Below, in pieces: positions 54,326-64,000 of a stretch of DNA of 64,000 nt; positions within the stretch are counted from its first letter, which is position 1, and every line of letters begins with the position of its first letter. Under the pieces are notes generated by a model that did no database searches, had not been told where the DNA came from, and was given only the letters and a program-made list of their open reading frames with translations. The DNA comes from Zancudomyces culisetae. Lineage: Eukaryota > Kickxellomycota > Harpellomycetes > Harpellales > Legeriomycetaceae. The position numbers and the translations under genes were made by a program. Location of the stretch: NCBI GenBank assembly GCA_001969505.1, contig LSSK01000011.1, positions 1-64,000 on the forward strand, in the 5' to 3' direction.

Positions 54326-56357
54326 ATGGAAGAAAAAAAAGAAAGATTAGAGTTTTATAGGCTGTTTCCGCATATTGTAGAGGTGAAAACCGCAAAGGAA
54401 AGGGATGTAGAATGCGAAAAGGCAAATGCTGGTGGCAACAATAACACAACAGATGATGTTAGTAGTGAGAGCAGCATAAGATACAAAGGCTATATCACAA
54501 CAAAGGTAATTCACAGCAACATAATAAACCATGATTTTTTAAAAAGTAGCTGCTAAAGGATTCAGATGTGTAAAGGAATCGCATGGCTCATACATTTATC
54601 TATTGAACGAGTAGTACAACAATGATGTTTATGTGGAATATGCCGAAAATAAGCCGGAAATAGCAGTTGACGACATGGAAAAAAAAATTATATGTAAAAG
54701 GAGGAGGGAAAATGATGATATATGTGATATACAACTAATACTTGGAAATGGAGGGAAATCACACCAAAATGTACCAGAATCAGAGGTTGAGAGGATGACA
54801 AAAAGGCTCAAGCAGTGCGAGAAACCAAAGCACAAATTTATGGAAATTAAACAGTTTGTGGTAATCATATGACTAATTAATGATATTAAAGGTGGTTGGT
54901 AGTAGTAAGCAAATGGTATCAGCATGTTATTCTAAGCACCATATAACACCTCTTTTTACATTTGATAGGAGCGTATTCAAAAGCAAGAGAGGCGGAATTA
55001 TTATAATTTTTGTGGAATTTTGCGCCAAAGGCAGTTATTAAAGGTTATTCGAGCATTTTTAGATAATGCAAGAATACTGGGAGCGAAATATAAGTTAATT
55101 AAGCAAAACGAAGATGATGATACACAAGATTCAAGTACGGGTAAGACCGTAGGAAATTCAAAAAATATGGCGAACGAAGAGCTAAGCAGGGGGTGTAAAA
55201 ATAAGGATGAGGATATCAATCGCGAGTGCTGTGGGGTTTCGGGAATAGAAATGGAAATAAAAAACGCTTATGGACGAAAAATTCACGTACAGATGCTTGA
55301 TAAAGGAGGGGAAAATATGGATGCTTCGTTAATAATACAGCTGAAAGGATTAAACATGACCGGAGAAGGCAATGAGAATGCGAGAGCAGGTGTGGATGCA
55401 GAGATAAAATTAGATACAAAACTTCAGTGCGATGATGCTCATTATGAAGACACTTCTGAATGCAGTAGGGAAGTGTCAGAGATTTTTGTATGGCTCAATA
55501 ATATTCTTAAGAGCAGCGAGGAAAGCGAAGAACTGATAGAAAAGCTTGTAGAGTTTGACGATAACATGGGAAGCCCCGAAAAAGAAAACAAATCAGGTTC
55601 AATCAACGAATATTTGGTTGCTAATGCTAAGAGCGGGATGATAAAAAGGCAGCTCATTGTGGTGATACCCGTAGTGAGCAAAGTAAATCGACAAGAAAAT
55701 GTGAATGTAATGAAAGTGGGGGAGGGGGTTCTAGAAAATGGAGAGGAAGATAAAAACGAAAATGAGAAGGAGATGGTGGGTATAGAGATTATCTACAAGC
55801 CTGCTGCAGCCAGTAGCAGGGGTATGAGTGATAGTGGTAGCAAATCTTGTAGTTTTCCAAAAGAGATCAAGATAAAAAAAGTCATATCTTATTATAACAA
55901 CACAGAAACAGAAAAACAGAAGGAGGAAAGCACTATCTATAATCAATTGAAGCGAGAATTTGCAGATTTCGAAAAGAAGTGGAGTTCCAAAAGAAGCATA
56001 GTCGAAAATGTTAGGACAATAATTGGTAGCTTAGAGGGACAGGACGTGATTGGAGAAGAAATAGCGATACTAAGTAATAATCTCAACGAGAGTAGGCAGA
56101 ATATTATGAAAAATGCATTTAGCTGTGGAATATGCTTTAGTTTGGTCATAACTGAGGTACTAACAGGCGAGCAAACATCTCAGAGCAGAGAGCCAGGAGA
56201 GGGTCCAGGTGTGGTAGAGTGCGAGTCATGTCGGAAAAAGTATCATCTGGACTGCTTGAAAACATGGATGCTAAAAAGCAACAAGGCGCTGTTACAGGCG
56301 TTTAGAGTTTTGGTCGGAAAATGTTTGTACTGTCAGAAAGAGATATCTATTTTTTGA
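54326..56357 (+). CDS. FANCL: FANCL-like E3 ubiquitin ligase of the Fanconi anaemia pathway
   Basis: I propose exons 54326-54505, 54615-54860 and 54969-56357, all phase 0, giving 604 residues. The end is diagnostic: CGICFSL, then CESCRKKYHLDCLKTWML, about twelve residues, and GKCLYCQKEISIF. This is the PHD/RING-like C-terminal domain of FANCL, with all eight Cys/His ligands visible. N-terminal IRYKGYITTK and the middle WLNNILKSSEESEELIEKL would belong to the ELF and RWD-type parts, which are very divergent. FANCL works with the E2 UBE2T to monoubiquitinate FANCD2/FANCI at DNA crosslinks. Human FANCL has 375 residues; the excess here is acidic, Asn/Ser-rich insertions around 200-430. Exon 2 has the weakest acceptor (CGAGTAG). 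The gene is rare in yeasts and filamentous ascomycetes but kept in early fungi. Confidence 0.78.
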
Positions 56358-56481
56358 ATCTGCCACTATACCTAAACTTGAAGCCAAACGTAAGAATAAA
56401 AATAAAGAGAAAAATAAAGAGAAAAAGAAAAAGAAAAACAAACAGCGGCAACAAAGAGAAAGGGAATATATGGCAATATGA

Positions 56482-58526
56482 TCATTGAGAAAAAATTTGA
56501 CATGCGTATTCAATTGGGCTAGACTGGGTGGTATCAGGATCGGCGTCCATTTTTTGGGAAAGGTCTTGGCCTTGGTGTCGCAAATTAATAGAGGCAAAGA
56601 AGCCAAGTTTTGAGCCCAGTGACAATCTGCCTGGATTTAGGAATAAGGTGCGACCATCAACCAAGGTTGAACAGAAAGGCTTTAGGGCAGAAGGAGTGAT
56701 GAGAATATTTGGGAGTTGCTCATCAATTAGATTGAAGTTGAATCCAGAGGCCAAAAGAGAGTTGGCCAGAGAGTATGAGATATTGCTGCTAGAAACAGGA
56801 AATAGAGAGCCCTGCTCAAGTATAAAAGAGGCTAGTCGATCTAACCTGCTTCCAGCACAGTTTTTGCTAACTTCGGTGGCGCTCAAATTCATAAGAACAT
56901 CGTTGCTACATACAGTCACTAGAACTGAGTCGTTGATAAGTATATGTGCTGGGTTTGGAGCAACCAGTACATCATTTGGAATCTTTAGACCTGCAGAATC
57001 AAGCGGGGGCTGTGGGAAACAGAAATATGGACTGACCAGATCGTCTACAGAAGGCACAAGTATGACCTTGCGGGACTCGCACAGGCGGTGCAACAGTGGG
57101 CTGATTATGGTGGTGAAACACTCAGATGGTGAAATGGGCGCCGAAGCAATCAATGGGTGAGACTGACTGACAAACGGACCAACAAGAACGACAACTGCGG
57201 GGTTTTTTTCCAGTGCTACATCCACGAACTCGACCAGTGGACCAAAAGACAGGTCAGAATTAAGAGTAAACGGACCGCAGCCGACCATTATCTCGGTATC
57301 AAATGCTGCAACCGCCCCATTTTTACCCGGTGTAATAGAGGTCGGAATAGGAGGAGGTAGTAGTTTCTGGGCAGTGAACATCGACCCGTTAAGATTGGTT
57401 CCCAGTACACACACGTTCATCCCAGGAAAGACTGAGTAGGAATCTAAATTGGACAAATCCAGTGGGATGGATTTACCATTTCCCAATCGTCGTGATGAAA
57501 CAAGCTCAACCGCCTTTCCACCTGACACGTGAATACGCCCAACAATATAAACGGGTTCTTGGTGAGGGTATGATGGGTTTGAAAGAGTTGTAATTAGCTC
57601 TGAATAGCGTGCCTTTGTCATTACCGCAAAGTTGTCAGTGTAATGGTCCAGAACAGCAAGTTTGTCAGCAATATTTTCCATCATATATCGATAGGCGGCG
57701 TTGTTGGCACTATTTGAAGAAAGTGAGAGTATAACAGCTTTTATATCGGTAGTTTTGGCTTTTCTTTTCGTATTTCCAGTGTTTTCGATAGTGTTATCAC
57801 CACTCCTATTTACTCTACTATCACCAGCACCGTCGCCATCGCCAATACTCTGTGTTTTGCTTTCTGTAAAACTTTCGACATTGTAGCTTGTAAATACCTT
57901 GAACTCAACTTTCCTAAGGAAGGAATAGATAAATTTTTTATACATGGTGTTATCACTTTTGCTCAAATAAACGGCTCACATGGCCATACACATAAATAAA
58001 GTGAAATAAATTAGTTTGTACCAAATTAAACCAAACAAAATGACTTACCCTCCCTTGCGCTCATACTGAGTATTAAATAAATTGGTAGGGATCGGTAGTG
58101 ACGAAGGTAGGTTATCACCAAGTATAGATTTGACTATTTGACCACGTCTTCTACTGCCAAAACTAGAATTACTGTTATTGTTGCCATATTTCCTACCACC
58201 AAAATCACTATAATTTGACATGCTATTTCCCACAGTCGCCTGGTTAAAATTGATACTATTCAAAAGCATTGCAACTAGCTCACTATCATCTTTATTACTC
58301 TCATTTTGTTGGGGCTTTGACTGTACATACGCGTATTTAACTTTTTCTGTTATGTCTTTAGGTTTAACACAGAGCGAACTTGACAGGTTTAAGACTATTC
58401 GACATACAAAATAGTTGTAGTTATAAACTCATCGCCAGCTAAACTAAATAACTCACCCTTTTTTGCAGTAGTTTCATTGATTTTCAATGGCAAAAACAGT
58501 TCCTGGATTGATTTTTCTGTATTCAT
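56482..58526 (-). CDS. POL12: DNA polymerase alpha subunit B
   Basis: I propose exons 58457-58526, 58049-58394 and 56482-57961, giving 631 residues (human POLA2 598, yeast Pol12 705). Phases 1 and 2 match at the junctions; donors are GTGAGT and GTAAGT. The N-terminal 110 residues are a small helical start and a disordered linker. The C-terminal part has the phosphoesterase-like fold of B subunits: GCGPFTLNSDLSFGPLVEFV, NPAVVVLVGPFVSQSHPLI, VILVPSVDDLV, then NDVLVAPNPAHILIN. The catalytic metal residues of true phosphoesterases are absent, as expected. The protein tethers primase to Pol1 and helps start each Okazaki fragment. It converges with FANCL with only 124 bp between stops. Confidence 0.92.
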
Positions 58527-58922
58527 TTTAATTGTCCTGTTACTTTCGTCAAGATGTTGTATTACGATCTACACCCTTGTATCTGAATTAGCATTAATAA
58601 AATATATCATATAATAAATGCGAAATGACCTAGGATATACACTGTCTGTTGGTGCTGCTTGAACAGGATTTGATCCAGTTTGGAAAAAATAAAGGACAAC
58701 TAAATACTTGACAAAAATCTTTTTTTTTTTTGCACAGTAAACAAAAGGTTTGTATCTACATAAACTTTATTGGCCAATAATTGCTAGCGTAAACAAATAA
58801 ATAAGTGTAATGTTTGGAGAGAAAAAGCTCCAAACTTGGCAAGAGTTTTGATTGAAAAAAAAAACTATAAACAATCCAAACGACAAAATAACAAAGAGGT
58901 TAAAGGAACAGAGTAGCGGGAG
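58527..58922. other. Spacer between CSC1-like gene and POL12
   Basis: About 400 bp that must hold the CSC1-type gene's 3' UTR and the POL12 promoter, both on the minus strand. It has a ten-T run near 58721-58731. No other feature is seen. Confidence 0.55.
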
Positions 58923-61742
58923 TTAGTTGTGCTGGTTATAGTTTTTGGGGTAATCATTAGGATATGGGCTTGGAGCATGCTCAGAATAGGGGTTATTGTT
59001 GTTAGCATACCCATTAAAGCCGTTAGTGCTGCTGGTGTGGATAGCGTTGCTTTTATTATATCTATTGGTGCTATCATTGTTGTTGTAATAGTTATTGTGG
59101 TGATTGTAATCGTTGTTGTGCAAATTTTGGTAGGTATTACTGAGGTTATCATATGATGTGCTGTTGTAATCGGCGTTATGCTCGTTATAGTTGTTATAAT
59201 AGCCATTATTGTGGTTGGAATGTGTAGGAGAGCAGTTTAGGGGAGGAGAGTTGCGATGTACCTGGTTGGGAGGATAGGTAGAAGAGAATTCGGGTTCAGA
59301 ACCTGCATACTCCGACACATTGTCATTAAAGGGGTTAGCAAACAGGTTATGATGGTAACGATTTTGATCCGCAGCGGGGGTGTAAGCAGAATATAGTAAA
59401 TTGTCGTTTGATTGTGTATAGGAATGTGAATGATTCATGATTGATAGTTTGATAGGTTCGTTTTCAGTCATATTAGCGTCCTCGTTAACAGACTTTCCAT
59501 AGAAATACTGGATTTTTCCAGAGTATACAAGGGGCAAAAGGGACTCAAACTTCGAGGAAACAACGGGGATGAGCAAAGAGGAAGATAAAATGGGGTGTAA
59601 ATACCTGGTCTGGTCAGTTTTGGGGTCAATGCGTAAAGAAGAGGCCTCGGGTTGAGATACCATAGAATATCTCTTGGAGGAGAATACATAGCTATAAATA
59701 GCACGAACAATCAAGGTAATGAAAGGTAGCGGTGCGGTAAAAAAAGCAGGAGTTCGAGTCATTCCAAACTCGCCATATCGAATGTACATAGCCAAGGTTA
59801 TGTAAATCTGGGAAAAGATAAGAGCAAAGAACATTCGGTTTATGGCAAGAATAAACATTGAGGGTGCGTTCATTTGGCGGCAGTAGTTTACATACAAAAA
59901 GTTGTATTTGTAAACTGCGTAGCCAAAGTAGAAAAGAATGACACCAATTATTGAAATCAGAGGACTGTATACACAATACAACATACAAAGCGTAAACAGC
60001 CAGGTGTAGAAGGCATAAATCGGCGCCAACTGTTGCTCTTGAGGAAAAGTCAAATCGTATAATTCTCGTGGAGTCAGCGTGCGAAGGTATCTGTGAAAGT
60101 AAATTTTGAGAATCGAGACGGGATGAATGACTGCAAAGGCTGTTGAAATCGCTTTGAGCACAATATATGTTGCCCAGAACTGGCTATTAGTATTGATGAT
60201 GCTTATCAAGGTCATTGGCATTGATAAAACCGCTGTCTGTGGAGTTTCTCCGTTTTTGACCATCTTCATAACAGTGTTTGTCAGGGTAAAAACAATGATG
60301 TTACTCAATATATAGAACACATATAGCTTCTTAAAGACTGATCTCTCTATTCCCGATTTCGTAATTATACCTTGCTTTCTACCCAACCAGCGAAGTATTA
60401 TAGGAACTATCAGTGCGTATGCAATCAGTAACCACGGAGTTACCACATACTGCCACAGATATGCAAATGCTTGGCTATTGTACAATTTTAAATTCGGGAA
60501 AAACTTGCTCAAGTTGTCTACGCTTGATATTGATGCTATAGTTGTTGTTGGTATAAAACTCAGCAATATCAACACAAAGCTTACAGCCCGATAAAACCAA
60601 CGTCGTCTGAACCGATCACCTGGGCTCATCATTGCATTCTCCCACTGCACATCCTTTGGTGCTGGTGCCTCATAAAAGTACATCCCTCTTCTTATCGACG
60701 AGCCTGTTCGCTTCAATATCCTTCTTGCCTCCCGTGCCTCTTGTGGAGAGCCATAAACCAAAAATCCCATGTTTGTCTCCTTAAACTCTTCAACTTTTTC
60801 TCGGCCCACTGTTATTGCCAGCTCCAACGCCCTTAACTCTCTTTCATATTTTTCTATTTTGTCTACCTTTACTCCTTTTTCGCTAACCATTGGTCTTTTC
60901 GCTGTATTGTCCACTTTTCGTTTTAACATATACTTCTGCAATGCCTTTTCCAGTTCGCGTACGCCCTGTTCTTGCTCTTTCACCATCTGTGGTAGCATTC
61001 CAAGATTTCTCACCACATTTACTCCTACCAGCTCCACATTCTGCTTGGTGTGCATCATGATATATTCTCTTAGCTTCCTATCACTTTGAAGCTCTTCTGG
61101 TATGTTTGTGATCATTAAGCTTCGGCTGCTAACTTTTTTTTGATTTTGAATGCTGCCATAATACTCAAGTTCCATTTCTTTGTATTCTTTCATCCCCCTG
61201 TATGCCAGGAAAAAAAAGACTAGTGTGAATACATAGGTAAATCCTATGTGCACAAGGTACCAGTCCAGGTTTATTATATGATACATTGTAAAATACAGGC
61301 ACCTAAACCCAGAAAACCCATCCTTTGCCACATTCACATTGTTTCCCTGAGTATAATTTATCGGAATTATCACAAATGCTCCAAAAAACGCTGTAAATCC
61401 TATAAACACTGCGCATAACTTTATGAATCTCAGAAACATGTACCCCTCAAACCCTATTACCTCTCGCATCTCCCTTTTATTAATACCATAAACGGTTTTT
61501 ACAAACTCCAAGCCACCTTTTTTTAGTCGCGGTGCTCTTTTTTCTCCCATACTATTTTTATACTTTCTTGCGTAGATGGAGCCGTTATTTGGTCTCAAGA
61601 TCACAAATAATATTACTGTCACCAGGATAAAGGCTAGAATAACCCCTGACTGCTTAAGAAACGATAGTACAGACAACATGTTTCTGGTGCTCTGCTGAGC
61701 ATCAGAGAATATATCATCTATTATATTGTCGTTGTTTGCCAT
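58923..61742 (-). CDS. CSC1/RSN1-type osmosensitive calcium-permeable channel (TMEM63/OSCA superfamily)
   Basis: The protein has 939 residues in one exon. An N-terminal membrane helix (about 33-49, VILAFILVTVILFVILRP) is followed by RKYKNSMGEKRAPRLKKGGL, two more helices and SSRSLMITNIPEEL, the start of the cytosolic RRM-like domain. A coiled coil and EAPAPKDVQWENAMMS follow. Then there are about seven further helices, containing YLWQYVVTPWLLIAY and LAPIYAFYTWLFTLCMLYCV. This is the fungal CSC1/Phm7/Rsn1 architecture (DUF221), a hyperosmolarity- or tension-gated cation channel of plasma or endomembranes. The last 140 residues are Asn/Tyr/His-rich and low complexity. Which paralogue is not decidable. 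Confidence 0.93.
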   Translation of the reverse strand: MANNDNIIDDIFSDAQQSTRNMLSVLSFLKQSGVILAFILVTVILFVILRPNNGSIYARKYKNSMGEKRAPRLKKGGLEFVKTVYGINKREMREVIGFEGYMFLRFIKLCAVFIGFTAFFGAFVIIPINYTQGNNVNVAKDGFSGFRCLYFTMYHIINLDWYLVHIGFTYVFTLVFFFLAYRGMKEYKEMELEYYGSIQNQKKVSSRSLMITNIPEELQSDRKLREYIMMHTKQNVELVGVNVVRNLGMLPQMVKEQEQGVRELEKALQKYMLKRKVDNTAKRPMVSEKGVKVDKIEKYERELRALELAITVGREKVEEFKETNMGFLVYGSPQEAREARRILKRTGSSIRRGMYFYEAPAPKDVQWENAMMSPGDRFRRRWFYRAVSFVLILLSFIPTTTIASISSVDNLSKFFPNLKLYNSQAFAYLWQYVVTPWLLIAYALIVPIILRWLGRKQGIITKSGIERSVFKKLYVFYILSNIIVFTLTNTVMKMVKNGETPQTAVLSMPMTLISIINTNSQFWATYIVLKAISTAFAVIHPVSILKIYFHRYLRTLTPRELYDLTFPQEQQLAPIYAFYTWLFTLCMLYCVYSPLISIIGVILFYFGYAVYKYNFLYVNYCRQMNAPSMFILAINRMFFALIFSQIYITLAMYIRYGEFGMTRTPAFFTAPLPFITLIVRAIYSYVFSSKRYSMVSQPEASSLRIDPKTDQTRYLHPILSSSLLIPVVSSKFESLLPLVYSGKIQYFYGKSVNEDANMTENEPIKLSIMNHSHSYTQSNDNLLYSAYTPAADQNRYHHNLFANPFNDNVSEYAGSEPEFSSTYPPNQVHRNSPPLNCSPTHSNHNNGYYNNYNEHNADYNSTSYDNLSNTYQNLHNNDYNHHNNYYNNNDSTNRYNKSNAIHTSSTNGFNGYANNNNPYSEHAPSPYPNDYPKNYNQHN

Positions 61743-63801
61743 TTTCCTTCTTTATTTTTTTTTTCTATATTTTTATGAGTTTAAATGTTTGTAAAGCTGA
61801 TGCTTTTTATAAATTCAAAACGCTTTATATCACCAAATGAGCCCGAATGATTCGATTTGCTATTTATGTCAAGCTCTTTTCGAATATCCTTCACTCAGGG
61901 TTTATTTCTTTTCCTATTTTCGAGTTCCGGAATATTCTATCAATTCAAGATATCCTTTATTGAGCTTAAAAAATTAAAAGCGCGTGTCTTTATTTAGCAT
62001 CGAACTCTTCAATAGATTCAGAACCCTCTTCTTTTTATATGTCTAAATCCCATAAGAATCCCCTCTTATATTGTGCGTATGCCCTATTTCGAGTTGCTAA
62101 TAATGAAATAATATGTATATCAGGTAGAAAGCGTTTTTTTTAAAGTAGGTATTATCTGAGTTATTGTAGTTCTATGCTTTTCAATTCTGAATGAAAAAAA
62201 AATCGTTTCAACCATACTTTATTTTTCCTTTCCAAGAATTTGATACACTAGTTTTCCAGAATTCTCGGCTTTTATTTTTTGCGCCATTACTTAATCATTA
62301 CCTCTGAGTATTTTTGATCCTGTAAGCTTGCAGAATGATTCTATAATCAGTTTTGGGATTTATTACGAGATAACAAGCCAGATGGTAAATTGCCATTTAT
62401 TTACCTGGCTCTTAGTCACTTAATCCTGACCCAACCCTCCTAATCTTACCTAACTTGTTTTGATTGGCTTTTGATGGTTTTTGGGAATTGAATTGCAGAA
62501 GATTACGGATTCTTGAGAAAGCTCTTTAATTCTTTTTTTTTAAACCATTACATAGTTGCATCAAATCCAGACTTGTTTCTAAGAATAATAAATACACAAT
62601 TGACTATAAATGCGTTTTTTTTCTTTTTGAATTAGTATTTTTTCATTACCAATGAATGAACAGAAAAAGGAAATTTTGACCACCTCCCCTTTGTCCACAA
62701 TACATTGACCATCAGCATCCTACATGTAAACATGCCTATTCCTATGAAAGAAGTTTAGCAAATTAATAGTGCCTACCAGCACTTGTGGTTATTATTGTAT
62801 TTTACAAATACATTTATTTATATGGTGACATTTATTTGGTAATTTTTCTGGGCAACAGAGGGAGTTATGGTGTACAATTGTTGGTTGTTTTGGGGCACTA
62901 GTTTGGACAATAATGAGCATTGTAAAATTTGGGAGCAAGTGTAGATGCGGGGACGGGAACAGAAACAGGAATATGGAAGAATAATATATTACCTCCAAAT
63001 GTAGGACCAATAAACAGCTGTTATACCAACAATGGTTGGTTGTTATTGAAACAGAACAAGAGGTTTTTTGCTTTATTTATTTTACTGATTTACACTTGAT
63101 GATTTACGCTATAAAGTTTTGGTTATTTGCCACACAAGTTTTATCACACCCACAAGAACAAGATTTAACTATAAAATTTCATCACATTTGGTATTGCATT
63201 ATGGGAAAGGGATTCGAGAAAAGTATATGGGCAATTTAAAAAAAATTGCTAAAACTATTAACCTGAGCTTAAAAAACTATAAAGATACGCACTATTAATT
63301 AATGTGCACTTACATCTAAGGACGCTCTTAGTGGTTTTTTTTTTGACTGCCCTTCTCAGTGCTAATAAAATGCGTCTACTCTGTCATTCCGACAAAAAAA
63401 TGCTCTCTTTACTATAAACCCATTAACAACGTCCACACCACAAATACATTTGTACAACTGTCAAATAGTGGGCAATGTAGGGTACACAAAGGTCTGGGAC
63501 CTTTAACGTTTCATGTATTGATTACATGAGATCTAAACCATTGTGCTGAAAAAACAAAAAAACGGGATCAACCCTCCCTCTCGCTCTGTAGTTGGTTAAT
63601 GCATTAGAATTGCAACATAAAAGTTATAATTACAGTTTGTTGAAAAAAATATATTGGGATTTCAAACACATTTCCTCTAAGTATGGCTCTTCTGTACCGA
63701 CGGCCCCGTTGACGACAGAAACGCCATAAAAGCGGCGTTCAATAAAAAAAATATGAAAAAAGAAATACAAATATGTTACAAGAAAATGAGATAAAAATAG
63801 C
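61743..63801. other. 2-kb region without a supported gene
   Basis: AT-rich sequence upstream of the CSC1-type gene. A minus-strand segment near 62880-63050 reads smoothly in short pieces in more than one frame but gives no model I can defend. A small GC-rich island with a hairpin lies at about 63697-63742. Confidence 0.4.
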
Positions 63802-63999
63802 CTAATGGTGGTGGTTTAAAGTAATCAAGGCAGGTAGAAACACACCAACACATAAACAGACAACCTGTGATGTGCTAAGTTTATGACTATGACCATGGCT
63901 ATGACTATAGCTATGGTTTTGATGTGTCTGGAGATTGTTACTATGGTGGTTATGAAAATCTCTAGAGCCAAATGTATTGTTTTTACTATTAAGATGGGT
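63802..63999 (-). CDS. His-rich open frame running off the right edge
   Basis: A minus-strand frame open from the window edge to TAG at 63802-63804 encodes FHNHHSNNLQTHQNHSYSHS followed by HGHSHKLSTSQ. A hydrophobic segment, VVCLCVGVFLPALITL, then precedes HHH and the stop. His-Ser-His-Gly runs are common in the loops of CDF and ZIP zinc transporters and in other metal-binding proteins. A splice donor after the Ser-Gln (CAG then GTTGTC) could remove the hydrophobic end. There is no start codon inside the window, so this is at best a 3' fragment. It could also be a chance product of a CATAGT/CATGGT-type repeat. Confidence 0.35.
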   Translation of the reverse strand, partial: THLNSKNNTFGSRDFHNHHSNNLQTHQNHSYSHSHGHSHKLSTSQVVCLCVGVFLPALITLNHHH

Positions 64000-64000
64000 T

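Noticed and set aside
58640-58680. Possible tRNA T arm (GGATTTGATCC)
   Set aside because: The rest of the cloverleaf cannot be formed on either strand.

Overview
The window looks like nuclear DNA of an AT-rich, intron-bearing fungus. Protein genes are fungal or opisthokont in type: eEF1A with the opisthokont-type insertion, ribosomal protein S12, proteasome subunit Rpn5, DNA polymerase alpha subunit B, a Gtr1/Rag GTPase, a Vid24/Gid4 receptor, a Yap-like bZIP factor and fungal MFS families. Introns are short (about 40-530 nt), mostly GT-AG, often with a CTAAC-like branch site, and several exons are very small. A complete-looking FANCL gene and a secreted protein with five six-cysteine modules argue for an early-diverging lineage rather than yeast-like Dikarya. 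A relative of Kickxellomycotina is my best guess, as inference only. There is no sign of an operon, CRISPR array, prophage or transposon.

Layout. 0-9 kb: a cytochrome P450 C-terminus cut by the window edge, a HECT ubiquitin ligase (UBE3C/Hul5 type), RPS12, a possible 44-residue gene and a three-exon Dal5-type transporter. 10-17 kb: UDP-glucose 4-epimerase, an intron-containing tRNA-Ile(UAU), a five-exon alpha/beta hydrolase and a MAP kinase kinase with a DFS motif in place of DFG. 19-25 kb: a Vid24/Gid4-family protein, an assembly gap flanked by a perfect 247-bp duplication, and a six-exon Gtr1-like GTPase. 28-36 kb: eEF1A, Rpn5 (with a GC-AG intron) and the large cysteine-module, Pro-Gln-repeat surface protein, which is interrupted by a second gap. 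38-45 kb: a TMEM62-like metallophosphoesterase, a DHA2 drug transporter and a bZIP factor. 48-54 kb: a five-exon C2H2 gene, a small helical gene and an Aim19-like membrane protein. 54-62 kb: FANCL, POL12 and a CSC1/RSN1-type channel. The last 2 kb is mostly unassigned, with a His-rich frame running off the end.

The genes are housekeeping and regulatory genes without an obvious shared pathway. Loose themes are protein turnover (HECT ligase, Gid4, Rpn5), nutrient and stress signalling (Gtr1, MAP2K, bZIP, CSC1) and DNA replication and repair (POL12 and FANCL, which are convergent neighbours). Multi-exon models were built by hand from splice signals, phase and family resemblance. Their boundaries are proposals. 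Several kilobase-scale stretches appear to hold no gene I can support.
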